Of a stretch of DNA of 35,837 nt, positions 20,767-29,666 are shown piece by piece; positions within the stretch are counted from its first letter, which is position 1; the number at the start of each line of letters is the position of its first letter. The notes under the pieces were generated by a model, which saw only the letters and a program-made list of their open reading frames with translations, was not told the DNA's origin and did not search any database. The stretch comes from a virus. The stretch spans positions 1 to 35,837 of IMG/VR virus record IMGVR_UViG_3300050166_000072; one strand, written 5' to 3'. Position numbers and translations under genes: made by a program.

Positions 20767-21242
20767 AAAAAGCATTAATATACTGGTTTTCTTTTCTATT
20801 ACTTCTGTTGTTTATGACTTCATGTAAGTCAAATAAATTAGTTATTCAAAAAGAGATAACATCTGATGCCATAGTGGAGACACTACATGATACTGTTTTT
20901 ACAGTTGAAAAAGATAGCAGTTTTTACAATGCTTTGTTAGAGTGCCAAAATGGTAAAGTAGCAATTAAAGCAGTTACAAGTACTGGGTCCGGCAGAAAAC
21001 TTCAAACTCCAAAGGTATCAATACAAGACAACCAATTAAAAATAGATTGTAAGGCAGAGGCTGAATTACTTTTTGCCTTTTGGAAAAGTCAATATGTAAA
21101 AAATTATAAAGAAACACAGAAGCCTGTTATTGTCAATGAGTTAACCTGGTTTGAAAAAACCCAAATTTATATAGGTCGTATAGCTATTTTATTAATAGCA
21201 CTTTACCTCTTATTGTTATTATTCAAATTTAAACAATTATAA
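20763..21242 (+). CDS. Candidate unimolecular spanin
   Basis: 159 residues with an N-terminal lipoprotein signal ending in MTSC at about 21 and a C-terminal hydrophobic helix at about 135-154 followed by a short basic tail. This order, outer-membrane lipid at one end and inner-membrane helix at the other, is that of u-spanins, which fuse the two membranes at lysis. It overlaps the putative endolysin gene. The middle 110 residues are of mixed composition. It may instead be a surface lipoprotein with a tail helix. Confidence 0.6.
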   Translation: MKKALIYWFSFLLLLLFMTSCKSNKLVIQKEITSDAIVETLHDTVFTVEKDSSFYNALLECQNGKVAIKAVTSTGSGRKLQTPKVSIQDNQLKIDCKAEAELLFAFWKSQYVKNYKETQKPVIVNELTWFEKTQIYIGRIAILLIALYLLLLLFKFKQL

Positions 21243-21244
21243 AA

Positions 21245-21598
21245 ATGAAACAAGAAATTATAGATGAAGCTATTGCCGTGTTTACGCAATATCCTTTAGC
21301 AAAAGAGGTGTTTATCACTCCAGACTTGCAAGGCTTTTTAAAGGAAGATCGCGCTCGTATGCATGATAAATATTATGTAAAGGTAAAACGTTCAGATGTT
21401 AATATGGGCGAAATAGCTACGCCTAAAAGCAAAGACTCAAAACCAGAAAAAAAATCTGCGGAGGAGTTAATTGCTTATGCTGCCACTGCAGCAACTATTG
21501 AAGAGCTTGATGCTATTCTAGCTGCTGGAGAAAAAAGAGCAACTGTTGTGGCCGCTTTTACCGCAAGAAAATCGGAATTAACCTCTAATCAAGAGTAG
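21245..21598 (+). CDS. Hypothetical late protein between lysis and tail genes
   Basis: 117 residues from ATG 21245. Acidic and lysine-rich; residues about 75-110 form an alanine-rich helix (IAYAATAATIEELDAILAAGE), the sort of C-terminal tail seen in head decoration or neck proteins. No family is clear. It is 2 bases before the sheath gene. Confidence 0.5.
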   Translation: MKQEIIDEAIAVFTQYPLAKEVFITPDLQGFLKEDRARMHDKYYVKVKRSDVNMGEIATPKSKDSKPEKKSAEELIAYAATAATIEELDAILAAGEKRATVVAAFTARKSELTSNQE

Positions 21599-21599
21599 T

Positions 21600-22805
21600 A
21601 TGGGGACTTTTGACGGAGTAGTAATAAATAAAGCGGAAGGTGGTTTGAATCGTTCTGAAGCGTCAACTGATGCCGTTATGGCATTGGTTGCTTTTGTCGA
21701 TAATCCACTTACGAATGCAAGAAATACGGTCATTGAGCTTTCAAGCCCATTACAGGCAGAAGCATTAGGATTTGATGCGGCATATGATGCTAATGAAGCG
21801 GTATTGCTTCACCATCATATTTCGGAATTTTTCAGATTGGCACCAAATGGAACCTTGAAACTTGTTGTAACTGATAAAACAACTTCAAAGTTGTTCTTTG
21901 AAAGTGCGGCGGCTAAAGCTATTTTTAGAGAACATACGGATGTTAAGAGAATTGGATTTGTCTATAACGATGATATTGCTGGATTAGATCTAGTTGCCGA
22001 AATCAATGCCTGCCAACTTTTTATCAATGAGCTTAATGCTGATAAAATCTTTTTAAATGGTATTTATCTTGAGGCAAGAAACGTATCTAAAACAGCAGTT
22101 ACAAGACGTACACTTTCGGCAGCTAAAGTTAGTTTAGTTATAGCTCAAGATCCTGCTATTGCTAAATTAGATGCAGCCTATTCAAAATATGCTGCAGTGG
22201 GTTCTGTTCTAGGAATGCGCGCCGCTCGTAAAGTCAATGAAAATTTGGGTTCAGTGGATATTATTTCCAAACCTAATGATAAAAAAGGCCAATTAACCTA
22301 TCCATTAACAGATAGTTTGAAGGGCTTATGGTTATCAGCTGCATTAAGTGATGGAACGGCTGTTTCTTCTCTTACTAATATTGAAAAAACCAATTTGACA
22401 ACCAATGGTTATATATATGCGGGAGGCTTTCAAGGTTTTGCAGGTGTATACTTTAATGGGGAGCCAACGTGTACTAATGTTTCTTCAGACTATTCTAGCG
22501 GTGAAAATAATGGCGTTTGGGATAAAGCAGCTCTAGGCATTAGAACTGCTCTTTTGCCAAAAGTTCGCGGCTGGTTTCAACGTAATTCTAGTACCGGAAA
22601 TTTACGAGATACAGCTATTGCTGATTTAGAAAATATTGGTAAAAAACCATTACAAGTAATGCTTTCAGCCTCTGAAATTAGCGGGTTTGATTTGGTTATT
22701 CCACCATCGCAAAACCCAAATGACCAAACGCCTTTACGTGTAATTGCAACGGTTACTCTTGGAGCAATCATTCACACTTTTGAAGTTAATTTATCCTTAA
22801 ACTAA
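21600..22805 (+). CDS. Contractile tail sheath (DUF2586-like)
   Basis: 401 residues. The order VALVAFVDNPLTNAR, then an alpha/beta middle part, a glycine-rich FAGVYFNGEPTC segment and a C-terminal VTLGAIIHTFEVNLSLN strand fits the DUF2586/sheath group of Bacteroidota contractile-tail phages. The sheath surrounds the tube and contracts at infection. It is directly followed by the tube gene, as in other contractile phages. Confidence 0.85.
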   Translation: MGTFDGVVINKAEGGLNRSEASTDAVMALVAFVDNPLTNARNTVIELSSPLQAEALGFDAAYDANEAVLLHHHISEFFRLAPNGTLKLVVTDKTTSKLFFESAAAKAIFREHTDVKRIGFVYNDDIAGLDLVAEINACQLFINELNADKIFLNGIYLEARNVSKTAVTRRTLSAAKVSLVIAQDPAIAKLDAAYSKYAAVGSVLGMRAARKVNENLGSVDIISKPNDKKGQLTYPLTDSLKGLWLSAALSDGTAVSSLTNIEKTNLTTNGYIYAGGFQGFAGVYFNGEPTCTNVSSDYSSGENNGVWDKAALGIRTALLPKVRGWFQRNSSTGNLRDTAIADLENIGKKPLQVMLSASEISGFDLVIPPSQNPNDQTPLRVIATVTLGAIIHTFEVNLSLN

Positions 22806-22809
22806 TAGT

Positions 22810-23244
22810 ATGGCAAAAGTAACAACGTTAATAAATGCCTTTGGGCGTATGGCCGGGTGGAACTCGGCAACTCTAAACCTTTATGGAAGGGATGTAGAAG
22901 GAATTTCAGAGCTAGGCTATGATGATAGCATTGAAAAGGAGCTAATCAAAGGGGCTGGTAGAATGCCCATTGGTATTGGTGAGGGTGATTATGTTGCTAA
23001 AATGCAACTAAAACTGTACCAGGAAGAGGTTATTGCTATTATGGATTCGTTACCCGCGGGGACTCGTTTACAGGATATTGCTCCTGTTGATGTAATTGTT
23101 CAGTATACCTACAATAATCGTATCTACAAGGATATTATTCACAATGTAGAGTTTACAAAAGTAGGTAGAGCCGTTAAAAAAGGAGATAAAACAGTGGAAC
23201 AAGCTGTAGAAGTTATTTGTACACACATTGATTGGAACGTATAG
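22810..23244 (+). CDS. Tail tube protein
   Basis: 144 residues, four bases after the sheath. The strand-rich pattern (NLYGRDVEGISELGYDD, AKMQLKLYQEE, VDVIVQYTY, CTHIDWNV) is that of a tube protein, and the position between sheath and chaperone agrees. It polymerises into the rigid inner tube. Confidence 0.8.
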   Translation: MAKVTTLINAFGRMAGWNSATLNLYGRDVEGISELGYDDSIEKELIKGAGRMPIGIGEGDYVAKMQLKLYQEEVIAIMDSLPAGTRLQDIAPVDVIVQYTYNNRIYKDIIHNVEFTKVGRAVKKGDKTVEQAVEVICTHIDWNV

Positions 23245-23246
23245 CC

Positions 23247-23609
23247 ATGGATATTAAAGAAACAAAAAAAACCGAAAAAGTTGTAGATCCAATAGGGTAT
23301 TTAAACGATGTTCAATTGACTGCCTTAAAAGCTACAAAATCTACAAAATACATTCATGAAGTAATTACTGTTGATGATGATGAGCAGACACATGCAACTT
23401 ATTTTACTAAACCAACCTTAGACCATTTACAGGTTTTAGCTGATTATGCTAAAAAGGATCAAGAAATGGTGGGTTTAGCAATCTTGTTCAATACATGCCG
23501 CGTGGGTGGTTCTGAAGAGGTATTAGTAGATGACGAAATGAAAGCCTCTGCTTACAAGGCCTTGGCTCAGCTCTTTAAAAGAAGGGAAGCTATTGTAAAA
23601 AAGCGATAG
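23247..23609 (+). CDS. Tail assembly chaperone, short form
   Basis: 120 residues from ATG 23247, chosen because the ORF start upstream at 23232 is TTG and lies inside the tube gene. A helical protein between tube and tape measure, where tail assembly chaperones (lambda gpG-like) are found. It ends in IVKKR at a TAG preceded by the slippery A AAA AAG. The long form is given separately. Confidence 0.8.
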   Translation: MDIKETKKTEKVVDPIGYLNDVQLTALKATKSTKYIHEVITVDDDEQTHATYFTKPTLDHLQVLADYAKKDQEMVGLAILFNTCRVGGSEEVLVDDEMKASAYKALAQLFKRREAIVKKR

Positions 23610-23824
23610 CGGATGAATCTATTTCGTCCGATGCTGATTCTGATTTTTATAGGCGTGGTAATGCTTTAATTCGAGGGGCTTTTCAAATAGATCCGATGGA
23701 ACTATCTATTAAGAAATGGGTTCAACTTTATCAAGAGGCCATCTACCTCAAGACATTAGACGCGGAAATACAAACTAACATATTAGCAAAAATTTTTGGA
23801 GCAAATCCTGAGACAATAGAATAA
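23247..23824 (+). CDS. Tail assembly chaperone, -1 frameshift long form
   Basis: At A AAA AAG (23597-23603) a -1 step lets the ribosome avoid the TAG at 23607 and read GCG ATA GCG GAT onward for 73 more codons, ending at TAA 23822-23824, which overlaps the tape measure ATG. The extension is helical and acidic, then FQIDPMELSIKKWVQLYQEA. It has no start codon near its beginning, so it is most easily expressed by slippage. The two products would be about 120 and 192 residues, matching the G and GT forms of tail chaperones. The length of the extension also fits. Confidence 0.8.
23597..23603 (+). promoter_or_regulatory. -1 ribosomal slippery site
   Basis: A AAA AAG in the zero frame GTA AAA AAG, the most shift-prone heptamer known in E. 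coli. It is followed 3 bases later by the zero-frame TAG. Confidence 0.8.
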
Positions 23825-25758
23825 TGGCAGATCAACAAACCAATTGGGTACTAGAATTAGTCGATAAAATCACTACGCCTGTTAAAGAGGTAACGGCGGG
23901 TATCGACAAACTTGAAGACGCAGTTAATCATGTTGATGATAAGATTGGAAAACTGGGAGATGATACTCAAAAGGCATTTAAAAAGCCCACAGATTCTCTG
24001 AGATTATTAGCCGCACAAGCAGGTGCGCAAGCCATTACTAATTTGGGACAGCCCTTATTAGATGGTGCTAATGGCGCTTATGCGTTAGACGCCTCCTTAA
24101 AGGAATTAAAGGCTATTACTGGAGTCACAGATGATGCCCTTTCTCAAATTAAAGTAAATGCTCGTGAAACGGCAGTCGAGTTTGGTGGTAAGGCCCAGGA
24201 TAATATTAGAAGTTATACTTTATTACTATCTAAATTATCCCCTGAAATTGCTGATAATCCTGCGGCACTTGACCAAATGGGGACTAGTGTGGCAAAACTT
24301 GCCGAAACAATGCACGGAGATTTAGAAGGGGCAACTAATGCGGCATCTAGTGTAATGAATCAATTTGGGGTTGATTTAAGTGACCCTGCTAAGGCGGCCG
24401 AAACAATGGATATGATGTTAAACCAAATGGTATCATCTGCCAAAGTGGGAAGTCAAGAGGTGGATCAAGTGGCACAAGCCGTTGATCAAGCTGGGGCAAA
24501 AGCTAAAAATGCTAATGTAGATTTTGCCGAAACAAATGCAGCATTACAAGTTCTTGGAAAATATGGTAAGGAAGGGGCTGAAGGAGGTATTGCTTTAAGA
24601 AATGTACTTTCTATTCTAGACAAAAAAGAGTTCTTGCCTAAAGAAGTTTTACAGCAATTGCAAAGTGCGGGTATCAATGTTGATAAATTAGCGGATAAGT
24701 CTAAACCGCTTGCAGAACGACTGGCTGAGCTTCAAAAGTTAAAAGGAAAGGATAACGTTCTTGGAGCTATGTTTGGTATGGAAAATACTATTGCCATAAC
24801 TGGTCTTCTTGAAAATCTTGACTTGTTAAAGCAATATACTGCTGATATCAAAAATGACCAGACCGCTCTTAATGATATGGCCGCTACAATGGGAACTAGC
24901 TATCAAGAACAAAAAGATAGAATTGTCTCCTATTTTGATGACATAAAGTTGAGTATTTATGGAGCAACTGGTAGCATGTTACCATTCGCGGATTTAGGTC
25001 TACAGGGAATAACGGATCTTGTTAATTTGGCTCCTGGACTAATGGCCATGAAAGGCTTGTATGATATGTTAAAAGCATCAACTGTTTTTCAAACTATTGC
25101 GCAATGGAATTTAAATGCTGCAATGGATGCAAATCCAATAGGGGTTATCATTATTGCCATTACAGCTTTAGTTGCTATTGTTGGAACTATTATATCCTAC
25201 TATGATGACTGGGGAGCAGCAGCTACTTTTATACTTGGCCCATTAGGAATGATTGTAAACCTGGTAATGTCTTTTGTCAAACATTGGGATAGTATAACTG
25301 AGGCTTTTTCTAAGGGAGGTGTTTTAGAAGGATTTAAACGGATTGGTTTAGTAATTTTTGATGCTATTTTATATCCACTTCAGCAAATGTTAGGGTTGAT
25401 TGAAAAGATAACCGGTTATAAAATAGCAGGTGGTTTTGATTCAAAATCAATTGCTGAAATGAGGAAGAAGCTTTCACTTACTGAAAATGATCCGAAAAAA
25501 GAAAAGGATAAAATAGTTCCTCCAGAACATAAGCCGCCATTAGCTCCAGAAAAGCCAGTAAATCTACCTAGTAATATTGGTAGTAGTAACGGAGGAAATA
25601 CATCGGCTGCAGGAAAAATTATCAATATGACTTTGAACGTGTATAACACCTATAAAGTGATGAAGGAAGATTTGCAGGATTTTGAGAAAATTACAGAGCA
25701 TGTAGTGGGAAGAATTAACGATACAATGAAAGATGCATTAATAGCGGCAGGATCATGA
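23824..25758 (+). CDS. Tail tape measure protein
   Basis: 644 residues. It sets tail length and is ejected first. An N-terminal coiled coil (about 10-50) leads into the TP901-type tape-measure core with KELKAITGVTDDALSQIK, FGVDLSDPAKAAETMDMMLNQM, and LQVLGKYGKEGAEGGIALRN, then two hydrophobic stretches near 435-460 and 468-486 and a proline-rich linker. A terminal helix closes it. Its ATG overlaps the long chaperone stop. Its modest size predicts a short tail. Confidence 0.9.
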   Translation: MADQQTNWVLELVDKITTPVKEVTAGIDKLEDAVNHVDDKIGKLGDDTQKAFKKPTDSLRLLAAQAGAQAITNLGQPLLDGANGAYALDASLKELKAITGVTDDALSQIKVNARETAVEFGGKAQDNIRSYTLLLSKLSPEIADNPAALDQMGTSVAKLAETMHGDLEGATNAASSVMNQFGVDLSDPAKAAETMDMMLNQMVSSAKVGSQEVDQVAQAVDQAGAKAKNANVDFAETNAALQVLGKYGKEGAEGGIALRNVLSILDKKEFLPKEVLQQLQSAGINVDKLADKSKPLAERLAELQKLKGKDNVLGAMFGMENTIAITGLLENLDLLKQYTADIKNDQTALNDMAATMGTSYQEQKDRIVSYFDDIKLSIYGATGSMLPFADLGLQGITDLVNLAPGLMAMKGLYDMLKASTVFQTIAQWNLNAAMDANPIGVIIIAITALVAIVGTIISYYDDWGAAATFILGPLGMIVNLVMSFVKHWDSITEAFSKGGVLEGFKRIGLVIFDAILYPLQQMLGLIEKITGYKIAGGFDSKSIAEMRKKLSLTENDPKKEKDKIVPPEHKPPLAPEKPVNLPSNIGSSNGGNTSAAGKIINMTLNVYNTYKVMKEDLQDFEKITEHVVGRINDTMKDALIAAGS

Positions 25759-26402
25759 GTAATTATACTATACCCAATTTATTTTTAGAGGCTTTTGGAC
25801 TAAAGGTTAATTCTATGTACAATCCAGAATTATCTCAAGGTAATCCAGATGCTCCAAAGGGTCTATTTACGGGACTTGAAATTGTGCAAGATAGTAATGA
25901 GGTCTATGACATGAGTGCTCTTGGAACTCCCGTTTTATGGCCAATAGTTTTTTCTTCAGGAAATTATAAAAAATATAATGATAAGGGGGAAATTGTTACT
26001 AAAAAAATGGGGGACTTTAGATTGCCAATTGCCTCAATTATCTCATTTAAAAGGGATAAAAGAATGGCTGAAACAAACATCAACGGTGGGAAAGACTCAG
26101 TTAAAGAGATTTATGGTTTTTCTAGTTGGGTAGTTACAATTAATGGTTTTTTAATTCCAGATGCTTCACAGCCTCAAGGATTTAAAACACCATTACAACA
26201 GGAAAAAGAGTTAGTGAAATGGGATGATTTAGCAAGTTCAATCGATGTTTTTGGGGAGTTATTTTCCGTTCGTAAAATTAAGAGTTTATCAATTAAAGGT
26301 ATCAATTTTGAACCGATGCGCGGTAAACCTAATATACGATCATATACAATTGATGCATTAAGTGATCAGCCTATTGAATTAAATATAAAAAGTAGTTTAT
26401 GA
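25755..26402 (+). CDS. DUF6046-like tail protein
   Basis: 215 residues, ATG overlapping the tape-measure stop. Residues around GFSSWVVTINGFLIPD and SIDVFGELFSVRKIKSLSIKG fit the DUF6046 group in Bacteroidota phages, found between tape measure and hub. Role probably tail tip or tape-measure attachment. It overlaps the next gene. Confidence 0.65.
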   Translation: MSNYTIPNLFLEAFGLKVNSMYNPELSQGNPDAPKGLFTGLEIVQDSNEVYDMSALGTPVLWPIVFSSGNYKKYNDKGEIVTKKMGDFRLPIASIISFKRDKRMAETNINGGKDSVKEIYGFSSWVVTINGFLIPDASQPQGFKTPLQQEKELVKWDDLASSIDVFGELFSVRKIKSLSIKGINFEPMRGKPNIRSYTIDALSDQPIELNIKSSL

Positions 26403-27364
26403 CTTTAGCAATGGTATCTAAAATAGTTTTTCCGTCCACCTCCACACATAATGAAATTATCATTAGACAGTGTAATTCAGTTCGTATTGAAAGTGGTTGG
26501 GAAATGCTAACAGATACTGCGGTTATTGTTCTACCAAGAAATGTACGTGACTTTGACAAACTGAACGTAAAAACAATTTTTAAAAAAGGAGATCCCGTTG
26601 AGATTTATTTGGGCTATGATGAAAATTTAGTGTTGGAATTTACAGGATTTATTAGTGAAGTATCAGCAGATATTCCGGTAAAAATCAAGTGCGACGATTA
26701 TATGTATCTGCTAAAAAAGCACTCAGTAAATGTTGCAATGAAAAATTCAAAATTATCAGATTTGATTCGAGCAATAGTTCCCGCTGGAATTCAATATGAA
26801 GCTGCAGATATAAATATCGCGCCAAAGCGTTATCCAAACACTACGGCGGCTAAGATATTAGAAGATTTACAGGATAATAATATTTACTCCTATTTTGTGG
26901 GTAAAAAATTAATTGTAGGTAAAATTTATTCCGACAATACAACTGAACCAGTTGTTCTGAATTTTACGCAAAATGTAGTTGATAATAACCTGCAGTATAA
27001 AAATAAAGAAGATGTTATCATCAAAATTATTGCTACTTCAACTTTACCAAAAGGGCGTAAGTTAAAAGCTGAGTTTGGTGATGATTTTGGGCAAGAACAA
27101 CATTTATCATACTATAATATTCAATTAAAATCTGAATTATTATATCTGGCCAAGCTTGACTATGAAAAATATAAAGTAGAGGGATTTGACGGAACAATTA
27201 CCATTTTTGGGATGCCCAGTGTACGTCATGGAATGAAAGCTCAAATAATAAGCAATCAATATCCAGACAGAAAGGGTTTGTATCATATTAAAAAAGTAAC
27301 TAAGGAATTTGATGACAGCCCAAAATATAGACAGATACTAAACTTAGATAAAAAAGTACAATGA
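26399..27364 (+). CDS. Baseplate hub protein (gpP/gp27-like)
   Basis: 321 residues. It begins with strands around IRQCNSVRIESGWEMLTDTAVI, has KGDPVEIYLGYD and FTGFISEVSADIPVKIKCDD, then KILEDLQDN, the pattern of contractile-phage hub proteins. The hub joins tube to spike. It sits between DUF6046-like and spike-like genes, overlapping both. Confidence 0.75.
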   Translation: MTLAMVSKIVFPSTSTHNEIIIRQCNSVRIESGWEMLTDTAVIVLPRNVRDFDKLNVKTIFKKGDPVEIYLGYDENLVLEFTGFISEVSADIPVKIKCDDYMYLLKKHSVNVAMKNSKLSDLIRAIVPAGIQYEAADINIAPKRYPNTTAAKILEDLQDNNIYSYFVGKKLIVGKIYSDNTTEPVVLNFTQNVVDNNLQYKNKEDVIIKIIATSTLPKGRKLKAEFGDDFGQEQHLSYYNIQLKSELLYLAKLDYEKYKVEGFDGTITIFGMPSVRHGMKAQIISNQYPDRKGLYHIKKVTKEFDDSPKYRQILNLDKKVQ

Positions 27365-27918
27365 GTAAAAGTCTTAAGGAATTTAAAAAATTATTGACTC
27401 ATAAGATGAAGTCCCATGTGCCTTTACAAACAGAATGGGTAACTGTAAAAACGGTAGACTGGGAAGAAAAACTAATGACTGCCGTGGGTGAGAATAATGG
27501 GCTGGAATATGCGGATGTTCTATTAGGATTAGGGTCTATAAATATAAAACCCAAAATAGGTTGTTTAGCCTTAGTTGGAGCTATTCATAACGGGGACGGC
27601 TGTTTTATGATTTTATGTGAAGAAATTGAAGAAATTGAATTAACAGATCAATCTGGATTTAAAGCGGTTTTAAATAACGGTTTGATGACAATTAATGGTG
27701 ATCAATTTGGAGGGATTGTTAATGCTAAAGAGCTGAAGAAACAATTGGATAAAAACACATTGATTCTTAAAAAAATGCAAACTGCATTTAAGAACTGGAA
27801 TCCTACTCCTAATGATGGAGGCGCGGCCTTAAAGGCTCTTGTACCCAGTTTTGTCTTATTAGAAAGAGCTGATTTATCAAGTATTGAAAATCCTAAAATA
27901 AAGCACGGAAATGGATAA
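27361..27918 (+). CDS. Baseplate spike-like protein
   Basis: 185 residues. The OB-fold-like start (TVKTVDWEEKLMTAVGENNGLEYADVLLGLGS, GCLALVGAI) and the hub-spike gene order fit a Mu gp45-type central spike. The C-terminus ends in IKHGNG, short for the needle seen elsewhere. It overlaps the preceding and following genes. Moderate confidence. Confidence 0.6.
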   Translation: MSKSLKEFKKLLTHKMKSHVPLQTEWVTVKTVDWEEKLMTAVGENNGLEYADVLLGLGSINIKPKIGCLALVGAIHNGDGCFMILCEEIEEIELTDQSGFKAVLNNGLMTINGDQFGGIVNAKELKKQLDKNTLILKKMQTAFKNWNPTPNDGGAALKALVPSFVLLERADLSSIENPKIKHGNG

Positions 27919-28183
27919 AGATATACAGTTAAATGCTGATAATGATTTAAAAATAATCAATGGGGATTTTTTAATAGATCAAAGCGATATGCAGGAGGTT
28001 GGGATTATTTTACAAATGAATCAGGGGGAATTAAAGAGTGACCCATTGATGGGTGCTAATATCACTAATCGAATTAGAGGTGTTTATGATCAGCTTAAAT
28101 TACAACGTCACATAGAAACACAGCTTGAAATGGATGCTAAAGACTATGACTCAATTAAAGATAAATTAACTATAAATCAATAA
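27911..28183 (+). CDS. Baseplate wedge protein (gp46/gp25-like)
   Basis: 90 residues with DNDLKIINGDFLIDQSDMQEVG and LMGANITNRIRG, matching the small W/gp25-like or Mu gp46-like baseplate protein in motif and size. It starts 8 bases inside the spike gene. Confidence 0.65.
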   Translation: MDKDIQLNADNDLKIINGDFLIDQSDMQEVGIILQMNQGELKSDPLMGANITNRIRGVYDQLKLQRHIETQLEMDAKDYDSIKDKLTINQ

Positions 28184-28184
28184 G

Positions 28185-28541
28185 ATGTTTGAACTTATTA
28201 AGCCCTATTTATCGGAAGCTTTTACAGCTTTAGTAGTTGGACTACCAACATGGTTTATTGCTAGAAGAAAAAATAATGCGGAGGCTACAACAACCGAAAT
28301 AGATAACGGCGCTAAAGTAGTTGATTTATATAAGGAGGCCCTTGATGATCTTCCGGCTAGATATGAGGAAAAATTTCAACATATCCAGGAAATGGCTCAT
28401 AATGTCGAAAAACTGTTTGAAAAAAAAGAGGCGCTTTTATTGCAAGAAATTGAATACCATAAAAAACAGGCTGCATTGTATAAAAAAATGTATGATGATA
28501 AGGTTAGAGAGTTTAATAAATATAAGCAATCTCATCCATGA
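28185..28541 (+). CDS. Membrane-anchored coiled-coil protein
   Basis: 118 residues with one hydrophobic helix at about 8-26, then a basic stop (ARRKNN), then a long charged coiled coil (about 45-116). This is the shape of an inner-membrane spanin or a holin-like regulator. It lies among baseplate genes, which is odd for a lysis protein. It could cooperate with the lipoprotein at 20763, or be a tail-membrane anchor. Confidence 0.5.
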   Translation: MFELIKPYLSEAFTALVVGLPTWFIARRKNNAEATTTEIDNGAKVVDLYKEALDDLPARYEEKFQHIQEMAHNVEKLFEKKEALLLQEIEYHKKQAALYKKMYDDKVREFNKYKQSHP

Positions 28542-28825
28542 CTGCAATTGAAAATCAATCCTTATTTGATATTGCTATTCAAGAGGAAGGTAGTGTTTTG
28601 GCGGTATTCGATTGGGCCATACAAAACGGCTTATCAATAACCGATGAGTTAGCACCAGGGCAGCAATTGATTCCCGCTGGCTCTCAATTTAAAAATTTTG
28701 ATGTGGCAAACTATTATAAGGGTAAAAATCAAATGATTGCAACAGCTTCTAATAATTTGGAAATTAATGCGCCGGAGATGGGTATAGGAACTATGATTAT
28801 AGAAACAAATTTTACAGTAGCATAA
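28538..28825 (+). CDS. LysM-like small protein
   Basis: 95 residues. The first 45 follow the LysM pattern: SLFDIAIQEEGSVLAVFDWA, then NGLSITDELAPGQQL and IP. LysM domains bind peptidoglycan, and in tails they hold baseplate parts to the cell wall. Its end is separated by one base from the baseplate J-like gene. Confidence 0.6.
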   Translation: MTAIENQSLFDIAIQEEGSVLAVFDWAIQNGLSITDELAPGQQLIPAGSQFKNFDVANYYKGKNQMIATASNNLEINAPEMGIGTMIIETNFTVA

Positions 28826-28826
28826 A

Positions 28827-29666
28827 ATGGCTAGATCAGTACAAGAAATACAGAGCGTAATTTTTTCAGCTATCACAGCAAATGAAAATTTAGCGGGGTT
28901 GAACTCTCAAAGTAAAGTGGCGATTTATAGGCTGATTGTTTTTATAGTCGCTTTTGCCATTTGGACACTCGAGGTATTATTTGATACTCATAAATCCGAA
29001 CTACAGACGGAGCTTTCCAATCAAAAAAGTGGTACACTGGCTTGGTATAGAACAATGGCATTAGCTTTTCAATATGGCTTTACATTAATACAGGACAGTG
29101 ATAAATTCAATAACCAAGAGGCCACTGCAGAACAAATAGCGGCAAGTAAAATAGTAAAGTACTCTGCAGTAAGTGAAGGGTCTGTAGATAGCCGTATTGT
29201 AATTAAAATAGCGGGTGAAACTGCCGGTACTTTAGCGCCTATTACAGCTGATCAATATACAGCATTTGAGGCCTACATAAATGAGGTACGCTATGCCGGT
29301 GTTAAAGTGAGTATCATTAATTATTTGCCGGACAAATTGTCTTTAAACATAAAAATTTATAGAGACCCACTATTAATTGATGCTATGGGCAACTCTATTT
29401 TAAATGGTGGAAAACCTGTGGAAGATGCTATTAAAGCATATATGAAACAACTACCCTTTAACGGAGAATTAATTTTAGCTCATTTAGTTGATCATTTACA
29501 AAGAGTAGAAGGGGTTATAATTCCGCATATAATTAGTGCGCAGTCTAGTTGGATTGATCCTACTGCAAATGGTTATCAAACGGCTCAACCAATTAATGTA
29601 AGAACGATTCCAGTGAGTGGTTATTTTGAAATGGTCGATTTTAATGGTATTGAGTATGTGGTATAA
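28827..29666 (+). CDS. Baseplate J-like protein
   Basis: 279 residues with an N-terminal helix pair, then a middle with DPLLIDAMGNSILNGGKPVEDAIKAYM and a C-terminal EMVDFNGIEYVV segment, as in the Bacteroidota form of baseplate protein gpJ (Mu gp47). It forms the baseplate wedge ring. Position between wedge and fibre genes agrees. Confidence 0.75.
   Translation: MARSVQEIQSVIFSAITANENLAGLNSQSKVAIYRLIVFIVAFAIWTLEVLFDTHKSELQTELSNQKSGTLAWYRTMALAFQYGFTLIQDSDKFNNQEATAEQIAASKIVKYSAVSEGSVDSRIVIKIAGETAGTLAPITADQYTAFEAYINEVRYAGVKVSIINYLPDKLSLNIKIYRDPLLIDAMGNSILNGGKPVEDAIKAYMKQLPFNGELILAHLVDHLQRVEGVIIPHIISAQSSWIDPTANGYQTAQPINVRTIPVSGYFEMVDFNGIEYVV

Noticed and set aside
23612-23824. Independent small gene after the tail chaperone
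   Set aside because: The open frame has no start codon at its beginning (first ATG is 75 bases in), and it follows a perfect slippery site, so a frameshift extension is the better reading.
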